This document shows, piece by piece, positions 32,391 to 37,695 of a DNA stretch of 37,695 bases (within the stretch, counting starts at the first letter, position 1; each line of letters begins with the position of its first letter). Under the pieces are notes generated by a model. The model worked only from the letters and a program-made list of their open reading frames with translations. It searched no databases and was not told the DNA's origin. The position numbers were made by a program, and so were the translations under genes. The stretch covers positions 1 to 37,695 of the forward strand of contig JAKOSN010000039.1 of NCBI GenBank assembly GCA_029777335.1. The letters run 5' to 3'. The stretch comes from Planctomycetota bacterium. Its GTDB lineage: Bacteria; Planctomycetota; Planctomycetia; Gemmatales; Gemmataceae.

Positions 32391-34277
32391 TCATCCGCTG
32401 GCAGTGGGGAGGTTCCCCCGAGTCTGTCGGCGTAATCTGCGACCGTAGATAATAACGCCCCCCGCGAGCAGAAACGTGCCCAAAACCACCGGTTGAGTCA
32501 ACTTTCGAGCGAATCGCTGGGCGAACTCGCCGAGGGAGAGTGGTTGGGTCAAGTCCTGATCGGCGAGCGCCCAATCAAAGTAGGCATTGAACATCTCATC
32601 GGTGCTCTGGGGCCCAATGCGCACCTCCACCGTTGGATCGGGGTTGGCGCGGTTGGCGCGGGAATTGTCGTAGAGGGCGCTGGCCACCAGGCGAGTTCCC
32701 CTCGGCAAACGCTTCGGCTCTGCCAGCACATAACTCGATTGCCAGTTGAAGTCATAGCGCGGCACATCGAGGAGGATTTCGCTCCGCCCATCGGGGTAAT
32801 GCGCTTCGTAGCGAAAAGAGCGTCCCCGATAGTGCATGTGGGGAAAGAGCGAGAGGAGCAGGACATCCGCTGGAGCGACCCACGCCTTCTCGACGCGCAC
32901 ATTCGCCTGGTGGGGAGCCAGGCGCAGGTCAAGATCCTCGAGCAAAAAGGTCGCCACCTCCCTGCGCACCTTGCTGCGCTCGGCCAGGACCAGACCCACA
33001 CTTGTCTGATCGGTCTGCACCGAGCCCGTCGCGACATAGTGGACCACGAACACCAGTTTCCACCCCGCCGGCACAAGCTTGGCCATACCTTCGGGGAGAT
33101 TCATCGGCAGAGTCCCAGGCGCCCAGGCGAGCAGACAGTAGTTGCCGAGAGCGCCCTGCGTACGCAGCGCGGTGGATCCTGGGGGCTTGAGATAGATCGT
33201 GCAGTGATGAACCACCGAACGATTCCCGGGGCGCACCTCGGCAGCGCGGATCCAGGTGTCCTCGATGAACCCCGGATCGACCTCGATGAACTGGTAGTCC
33301 AGGATGCCTTCGGCGGGCACGGTGAAGGGCTGGGGCATGGTCAACACGCGATCGGGACCGGGAATCGACCAGCCCTCCGGAAAATGCGGGGGAGGGGGTT
33401 CCTCCTCGGGACGTCCGCGTGGACAGCCCGCTGTCACCCACTCTTTGAAGAGGTGGCGTTCCTGATCGCTCAGTCGAGTGTCATTGGCAAAATGACCATG
33501 GGCAGGGTTGGCGCCCCAGGGAGGCATGCGGCGTTGGCGCACCACCTCCTCGATCGTCTCGGCCCAGCCAATTGTTTCCTCGAACGTGGTCAAGGGGAAG
33601 GGAGCGACCTGATTGGGGCGGTGGCAAACCTGGCAATGCTTCTGCAACAGGGGCGCAATCTCGCGATGATAGGTGACCGGTCCATGACTGTCCTGGCGCT
33701 CCAGGCGATCGATATAACACCCGGAAGGAGTGGTTTCTGCCACGCGGACGGGCTTGCCTGCCAGGAGTTCTTCCATCGCCAGGGCAAGGTCGCGGCGCTC
33801 CGGTTTCGCACGCTGAATCCCCACGCTGTGCTGATCATCGATCCGACCACGATAGCGCACCTTCCGCTCCTGATCGAGCAGAAAGACTTCCGGAGTTCGC
33901 GTTGCCCCAAAGAGATCGGCGACGGCGTTGTTGCTATCCTTCAGGAGGGGAAACTTCACCTGTTGCTGCTGCACATAACGGCGAAGATCGCTGAGGCTGT
34001 CGTGCTGGTTGGAGTTGATCCCGACAATCGCCACTCCCCGGGGAGCAAACTCCGCCTGCAGCTCGTTCAGCCTCCCCGCGTAGAGCCTGGCCAGGGGGCA
34101 ATCGACCCCGAGAAAAACGATGGCGACCAGCTTCTGCTCGCGCCAGTCGCTCAGATGCCGTTCCGCCCCACGATGATCGCGGAGAGTGAAATCGCGAATG
34201 ACCGTTCCGAGGGGAGCCGGCGTGGTCTGCGACGACTGACCGATACCGAGGCACATCGCCAGCCACAGCGCTTGCAT
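32391..34277 (-). CDS. Redoxin - cytochrome c - copper type II monooxygenase fusion
   Basis: Fusion of 628 residues. The ATG at 34277 has GGGAGG nine bases upstream and gives a short signal peptide (MQALWLAMCLGIGQSS); the longer frame upstream is not leader-like. Residues ~22-175 are a thioredoxin-fold redoxin (FTLRDHRGAERHLSDW, VFLGVDCPLARLYAGRL with Cys60, TPEVFLLD). A heme motif CQVCH sits at 215-219, within a block that continues MPPWGANP and RHLFKEWVTAGCPRG. Residues ~310-585 resemble copper type II ascorbate-dependent monooxygenases (PHM/DBH-like): paired histidines His357-358 in SVVHHCTIY, His413 in VVHYVATG and His480/His482 in FPHMHYRG as probable copper ligands. A C-terminal membrane helix (~596-614) with a basic tail anchors the protein. 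It probably hydroxylates or oxidises a substrate outside the membrane, with the other domains supplying electrons; this is inferred. Confidence 0.88.
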   Translation of the reverse strand: MQALWLAMCLGIGQSSQTTPAPLGTVIRDFTLRDHRGAERHLSDWREQKLVAIVFLGVDCPLARLYAGRLNELQAEFAPRGVAIVGINSNQHDSLSDLRRYVQQQQVKFPLLKDSNNAVADLFGATRTPEVFLLDQERKVRYRGRIDDQHSVGIQRAKPERRDLALAMEELLAGKPVRVAETTPSGCYIDRLERQDSHGPVTYHREIAPLLQKHCQVCHRPNQVAPFPLTTFEETIGWAETIEEVVRQRRMPPWGANPAHGHFANDTRLSDQERHLFKEWVTAGCPRGRPEEEPPPPHFPEGWSIPGPDRVLTMPQPFTVPAEGILDYQFIEVDPGFIEDTWIRAAEVRPGNRSVVHHCTIYLKPPGSTALRTQGALGNYCLLAWAPGTLPMNLPEGMAKLVPAGWKLVFVVHYVATGSVQTDQTSVGLVLAERSKVRREVATFLLEDLDLRLAPHQANVRVEKAWVAPADVLLLSLFPHMHYRGRSFRYEAHYPDGRSEILLDVPRYDFNWQSSYVLAEPKRLPRGTRLVASALYDNSRANRANPDPTVEVRIGPQSTDEMFNAYFDWALADQDLTQPLSLGEFAQRFARKLTQPVVLGTFLLAGGVIIYGRRLRRQTRGNLPTASG

Positions 34278-34549
34278 GACGCGAATCCTCCCAGGATGAA
34301 GAAGCGAAGCGTCAGACAAGCATAGCTCGCAGAGTCTCAGGGGAGAGGAGTCGCCAACGCAAAGTCTGGGCTGACAGGCTTGCGGGTTGGAGGGAACCCT
34401 CCATGAGATCGTCCGCCGCCTTTCCGCCATGATGGCCCCAAACGAGGAGATCGCTGGTGCTGGCCGGATCGGAGAACGGCCATTCCGCGAGAAGCCACCT
34501 GCAGGCGGTTCCAGTTCCCCCCAGGGTTTGTGCTCGGTCAGAAGCAGCG

Positions 34550-34804
34550 TCACTTCCCGATGGCGCGCTCAAAACACCACGCGAACAATCCCTGCCATTC
34601 GAGCTGTTGCACCCGCTGGGCCAGCTCCGCGTTGGCCGTGCCGGTGCCAAGCGTTCTCTCCACAAAGTCAACGAAAGCAAAGGGATCGGTGAAGTGGCAC
34701 CTCACGCTCGGGGCCTGCTCGACCAGCTGCGTCACGACTGGATGCGAGCCGACGCGACGCCACCAGTATTTGCTATTGGCAAAGTCACCCTCGCGCCGAT
34801 GCAT
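34550..34804 (-). CDS. 5'-truncated member of a small conserved protein family
   Basis: Coding remnant of 84 residues from the first in-frame ATG, without a recognisable ribosome-binding site. It begins MHRREGDFANSKYWWRRVGS and ends QQLEWQGLFAWCFERAIGK. The same reading continues upstream as PPACWHAI (to ~34830), which I recall as part of the same conserved block (WHAIMHRRE), but then becomes unlike the family, with no start codon before an in-frame stop near 34930. So the gene appears to have lost its 5' half at the edge of the GC-rich coupled pair to its right. A relative at the right window edge ends QQREWERLFAWCYTQSVEGG. Function unknown; probably a pseudogene, although a short product is possible. 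Confidence 0.6.
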   Translation of the reverse strand: MHRREGDFANSKYWWRRVGSHPVVTQLVEQAPSVRCHFTDPFAFVDFVERTLGTGTANAELAQRVQQLEWQGLFAWCFERAIGK

Positions 34805-34917
34805 GATGGCGTGCCAGCACGCGGGCGGGCCATCGATTTTTCGTAAGCTCCTGAATTTATAAAGCTTGCGACTTTCAACAGATACCCCACAACCCAGGTG
34901 TCCAGACGCTTCGCACC

Positions 34918-34939
34918 GGATTCAGTGCGGATTCAGTGC
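34918..34939. repeat. Two-copy 11-base tandem repeat
   Basis: GGATTCAGTGC occurs twice in direct succession in the 5' region of the putative cyclase-like gene, next to the breakpoint of the truncated gene. It may be a scar of a recombination event or part of a regulatory site. Confidence 0.5.
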
Positions 34940-35015
34940 GTCTCGTCGCCGGGTGGTGCTCCACCTAAAATGTTCTTGCTCAGGCGATCATGAGTGGATG
35001 GGAGCTGCGCCCGCG

Positions 35016-36074
35016 ATGGCCGACACCTTCGAGCAGAGGACGATCCGAGAGCACCTGCTCGGCATGGTAGCGAGCCACCTGGGGGGCGGCACCATCAACT
35101 GTGGCGTCACGCACCAGGTGGGCTGCGAGCTGGTGTCCTTGCTGTCGGCGTACCGGGAGGAGGAGCGGCGGCTTTTCCCACAGGTGTACCTGATAGGGCC
35201 GGGAGAAGCGGACCTCCTGCGAGCCCTCGCGCCGGGCTCGACGCCGCTGTCGATCGGTGAGACGTCAGAGGCGGACGATCCTCGGAAGGCCGCTGTGACC
35301 GTCCTGAAGAACTGCGCCGCGCTCGCGATCGACGGGTGGTGCGTCTACGTGCGCCGGCGGACCAACGGGTTCGATTTCGGGCTCTTCCGCCCGTCCGCCG
35401 AGTCGTACTCCGCGGGTGCCGAGGAGGCGCTCACGTCCTCCGGCCTGCCGGCGGTGCTCCTCCGCCACAGCGCCGAAAACACCGTCGAGATCATCAACGG
35501 AAACGGCGGGCGGCTGGAGATCTCACTCACCACGGCGGCACCTTCGAACAAGGCGATGAGCGGCCAGATCTCCGAGTTCGCCGCGGCCGCGTGTTCGGAC
35601 GTCGCTAAGGAAGCGAGGAAGCAGGCGGCGGGCTACCTCGCCCGGGTCCTGACCGACTGCCTGAGGGGTGGCCACGGCTCGCTCCTGGCGGCGGTGCCCC
35701 ACAAGAAGAAGCTGGACCGGAGTAAGCTGTCGGACGGTGTCGTCCTCGCCGAGCCGATCCCGCTCGTCAAGACGATGCTCGCGGCGGTCAGTGAGAAGGC
35801 CGTCGCAACGGCGTCGTTGCTGAGGTCGCAGGAATCGCTGCTCAAGGGTATGATGGCGAGTGACGGCGTAACGGTCCTCGGCACGGACGGTTCGATCCGG
35901 GCGTTTCGCATCTTCGTTCAGAAAACCGGGAGGGATTCTGGGGTGAGCCAGTCCAGCGCGGGCGGGGCGCGGAGCCGGGCCTTCGCAGTCCTCCGCGGCT
36001 ACGTGGGCGGTGCCCTCCACGCGGCGTTGTTCCGGTCACAGGACGGGCGTATGGAAGTGGCGGTGCAATCATGA
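35016..36074 (+). CDS. Putative diverged diadenylate cyclase-like (DAC/DisA_N-like) protein
   Basis: Protein of 352 residues from the ATG at 35016 (MADTFEQRTIREHLLG); an ATG at 34998 and longer frames exist but lack better ribosome-binding sites. No leader or membrane segment. The N-terminal ~180 residues look like a mixed alpha/beta sensor domain (FPQVYLIGPGEADLLRALAP, DGWCVYVRRRTNGFDFGLFR, GLPAVLLRHSAENTVEIING). The C-terminal part resembles a DAC domain in order: GHGSLLAAVP (219-228), a helical section, ASDGVTVLGTDGSIRAF (281-297) in place of the DGA block, GGARSRA (316-322) in place of GTRHRA, and LFRSQDGRMEV (338-348) in place of the SEETG strand. The His of the RHR motif is Ser, so catalysis may be altered or lost. 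Codons end mostly in G or C, unlike the left neighbours. The next gene overlaps by four bases (ATGA). The family assignment is pattern-based and needs profile confirmation. Confidence 0.6.
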   Translation: MADTFEQRTIREHLLGMVASHLGGGTINCGVTHQVGCELVSLLSAYREEERRLFPQVYLIGPGEADLLRALAPGSTPLSIGETSEADDPRKAAVTVLKNCAALAIDGWCVYVRRRTNGFDFGLFRPSAESYSAGAEEALTSSGLPAVLLRHSAENTVEIINGNGGRLEISLTTAAPSNKAMSGQISEFAAAACSDVAKEARKQAAGYLARVLTDCLRGGHGSLLAAVPHKKKLDRSKLSDGVVLAEPIPLVKTMLAAVSEKAVATASLLRSQESLLKGMMASDGVTVLGTDGSIRAFRIFVQKTGRDSGVSQSSAGGARSRAFAVLRGYVGGALHAALFRSQDGRMEVAVQS

Positions 36075-37381
36075 GCGATACAGCTTTGGTGCCTTGGCCC
36101 CCTGTTGTCCCGCTGGCGCTCGCGCCGACGGCCCAGCCGCCCGACATAGTCCAGTGCGCCGTCCAGTTGAACGACAGGGACAAGAAGGCGATCGTGCAGG
36201 CGTTCCAGACCGGAGCCTACGAGATGGCGGCCACGTTCGTGTGGTCGAAGGCCATAGCCGCCCTGAAAAAGCAGCTCTCCGTGCTCGGCATGGAGTTCGT
36301 CGGCGAGATGCTCGGCCGGACGGACCTCGACGAGTCGTCCAACCCGATGACCGACATCCGCGAGGACGAGGCGATCGAGCTGGCCGAGCAGCTCGGGATG
36401 GTGAACACCACGGAGGCCCTGCGCCTGCGCACCGGGCAGAACCTCGTTAGCCACTTTCTCGACCCGGACGTCTCCCGCCAGGAGCAGATGTACCCGGACG
36501 AGGCGACCACGATCCTCCGCAGCTGCGTGGTGAACTTCCTCGCTGTGCCGCTCTCGCGGACCCAGCAACCGTTCCTCGAGCTGAGGGCGAAGCTGGAGTC
36601 GGAAACTCTCGACGCCGACTCGGCGGAAGCCGACGCGCTGGCGGACTCGCCGTACTTCTATGTGCGGACCACGCTGACCGTGCTCCTGACGCAACTGAAG
36701 AACGCCGCTGGGGCGAAGCTGGAACACGCCGCGGGGAACATCAACGCCCTCCTGCCGGCGATGTGGCCGAACCTGCGGGAGAAGGACAAGTGGCAGACCG
36801 GCGAGACTTACGCCATCGTCCAGGCCGCCGACCGAAAAATCGCCGCCGCCGGGCTGCGGCGGGCTCTGATGGCAGTTCGGGGTTTCGACTTCGTGCCGGA
36901 GTCGCTGCGGTCGGAGACGTTCCGGGCCGCGGCGCGGGCCGTGCTTTCCGCGCACTTCGCGTACGATAACTTCCACAACGAGCCGAAGCCAATGGCGACG
37001 CTCGCCAAGCTCGGGACGTCCATCCCGGGTCCCGCACTTGCCGACTGCTTCACGGCCGTGCTGTGCGTCCGGCTCGGTAACCTGTGGGGGTACTCGCGCG
37101 CGGCCCAGACGTCCGCGGACCACTTCCTGAAGCTGTTCAGGCCGGCGCAGTGGGAGGGGTACTTTAACAAGCTGCTCCCCGGCGATAGCCGGATTCTCAG
37201 CAAGATCGGTTACGAGGACAAGCCTCTGGCGCGGTGGCAGGAGTTGCTGGGCGAGCTGGACCTGGAGGAGATGACGCTGGACCCGCGGGTGGCGAAGATG
37301 ATCACCGCCGACGTCAAGAAGAAAGGTCAGGTCCAGAAGACGGCCCAGGCCTTACGCGCCCGCGTGATGCAAGAGGCGTGA
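36071..37381 (+). CDS. Unrecognised helical partner protein of the DAC-like gene
   Basis: Protein of 436 residues whose ATG overlaps the stop of the preceding gene (ATGA), a sign of translational coupling. A Pro-rich N-terminus (PWPPVVPLALAPTAQPP) is followed by a mostly alpha-helical chain. Notable stretches are FVWSKAIAALKKQLSVLGME with FVGEMLGR, EAIELAEQLGMVNTTEALRL, ADSPYFYVRTTLTVLLTQLK, a cluster of paired aromatic residues near FAYDNFHNEPKP and a basic C-terminus (DVKKKGQVQKTAQALRARV). There is no leader or transmembrane segment, so it should be cytoplasmic. I do not recognise a catalytic motif. Context suggests it is an effector, adaptor or regulator working with the DAC-like protein. 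Base composition matches its partner and not the genes to the left, consistent with joint transfer. Confidence 0.7.
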   Translation: MSDTALVPWPPVVPLALAPTAQPPDIVQCAVQLNDRDKKAIVQAFQTGAYEMAATFVWSKAIAALKKQLSVLGMEFVGEMLGRTDLDESSNPMTDIREDEAIELAEQLGMVNTTEALRLRTGQNLVSHFLDPDVSRQEQMYPDEATTILRSCVVNFLAVPLSRTQQPFLELRAKLESETLDADSAEADALADSPYFYVRTTLTVLLTQLKNAAGAKLEHAAGNINALLPAMWPNLREKDKWQTGETYAIVQAADRKIAAAGLRRALMAVRGFDFVPESLRSETFRAAARAVLSAHFAYDNFHNEPKPMATLAKLGTSIPGPALADCFTAVLCVRLGNLWGYSRAAQTSADHFLKLFRPAQWEGYFNKLLPGDSRILSKIGYEDKPLARWQELLGELDLEEMTLDPRVAKMITADVKKKGQVQKTAQALRARVMQEA

Positions 37382-37485
37382 AAGCGGCACCTGCTTGTCG
37401 GGAAACTTTTTTCGGCAGGCACCGGGCAAGATCCCGAGAGAAAAAAGGGACGCAACTCGTTTCGCAGGATCGGTATCGCAAAGAT

Positions 37486-37695
37486 TCAGCCACCCTCGAC
37501 GCTTTGGGTGTAACACCAGGCGAAGAGGCGTTCCCATTCGCGCTGCTGCATGTGGCGGAGCAGCATTTCCATCTCGGTCTCCGTGTCTCGGTGCTGTTCG
37601 CATAGGTCGATGAACTCAAAAGGATCCCAGCGATCCGAATGAAGTCGCAACCCAAGTTCCCGTGCCTCCTGAGCCAATACCGAGAAGATCGGGTG
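37486..37695 (-). CDS. Partial member of the same small conserved family (5' end beyond window)
   Basis: Open frame running off the right edge, at least 69 residues. It reads HPIFSVLAQEARELGLRLHS and continues SDRWDPFEFIDLCEQHRD, then QQREWERLFAWCYTQSVEGG to the stop. It aligns with the truncated copy at 34550-34804: HPI/HPV, DPFEFIDLCE/DPFAFVDFVE and QQREWERLFAWC/QQLEWQGLFAWC. A TTG at 37677 is in frame, but the homology continues past it, so the true start lies outside. The 104 bases between this gene and the helical partner hold no clear hairpin. Function unknown; the family is one I recall from planctomycetes and some other soil phyla. Confidence 0.75.
   Translation of the reverse strand, partial: HPIFSVLAQEARELGLRLHSDRWDPFEFIDLCEQHRDTETEMEMLLRHMQQREWERLFAWCYTQSVEGG

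Noticed and set aside
34388..34403. Short palindrome TGGAGGG/CCCTCCA between the redoxin fusion and the truncated gene
   Set aside because: The two-base centre leaves only a 5-pair stem as a hairpin and it is far from any stop, so I did not call it a terminator.
34840..37485. Possible direct repeats (TTTTTCG, GATTCAG) at both borders of the coupled pair as attachment sites
   Set aside because: Seven-base matches are expected by chance over this distance. No integrase or transposase gene is present.

Overview
The window reads as chromosomal DNA from a planctomycete. The main evidence is a set of gene families that expanded in that phylum: a cytochrome-type PSD1 protein (DUF1549/DUF1553), a CotH-like protein, a Tat-exported DUF1501 protein, five sulfatases, EF-hand proteins with polyproline linkers, a BON-domain secretion protein and a redoxin/heme/copper-monooxygenase fusion. 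The lineage call is inferred from gene content. No rRNA, tRNA or CRISPR array was seen.

Layout. (1) 96-4213, minus: CotH-like gene followed by a PSD1 cytochrome-type gene. (2) 4535-7063: an OxyR-type LysR regulator with both redox cysteines, divergent from a clade-3 heme catalase, with a perfect dyad between them and a strong hairpin after the catalase. (3) 7521-9605, plus: DUF1501 protein and an unknown protein. (4) 9762-10793, minus: exported EF-hand/LCCL protein. (5) 11150-20232, plus: six exported enzymes in a row, namely five type I sulfatases and one BNR/Asp-box sialidase-like protein, closed by a bidirectional terminator. This looks like a locus for breaking down a sulfated glycan. (6) 20325-22424: short HPF/RaiA-like protein, NhaR-type LysR regulator and a family 2 glycosyltransferase. 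(7) 22556-26863: BON-domain protein and lipoprotein (minus), divergent from an outer-membrane beta-barrel (plus). (8) 26977-29283: exported fusion of a serine-hydrolase (AmiE-like) domain and a NamZ (DUF1343) exo-muramidase domain. (9) 29294-31730, minus: probable persulfide/sulfide operon with an exported duplicated His-containing protein, a CstB-like metallo-beta-lactamase/rhodanese fusion and a DUF202 membrane protein. (10) 32066-34277: small unknown protein and the redoxin/cytochrome/copper-monooxygenase fusion.

The right end (34550-37695) differs from the rest. Two translationally coupled plus-strand genes with strongly G/C-ending codons lie between two minus-strand members of one small-protein family. 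The left member seems to have lost its 5' half; the right one runs off the window. The first coupled gene has a C-terminal region resembling a diverged diadenylate-cyclase (DisA_N/DAC) fold, with DGV and GARSRA where the family has DGA and GTRHRA. The second encodes a helical protein I do not recognise. This pair is the best candidate in the window for an undescribed, possibly nucleotide-signalling or conflict, system.

Start codons were chosen by combining signal peptides, ribosome-binding sites and domain borders. Many long open frames lie antisense to real genes because of codon bias, and these were discarded.
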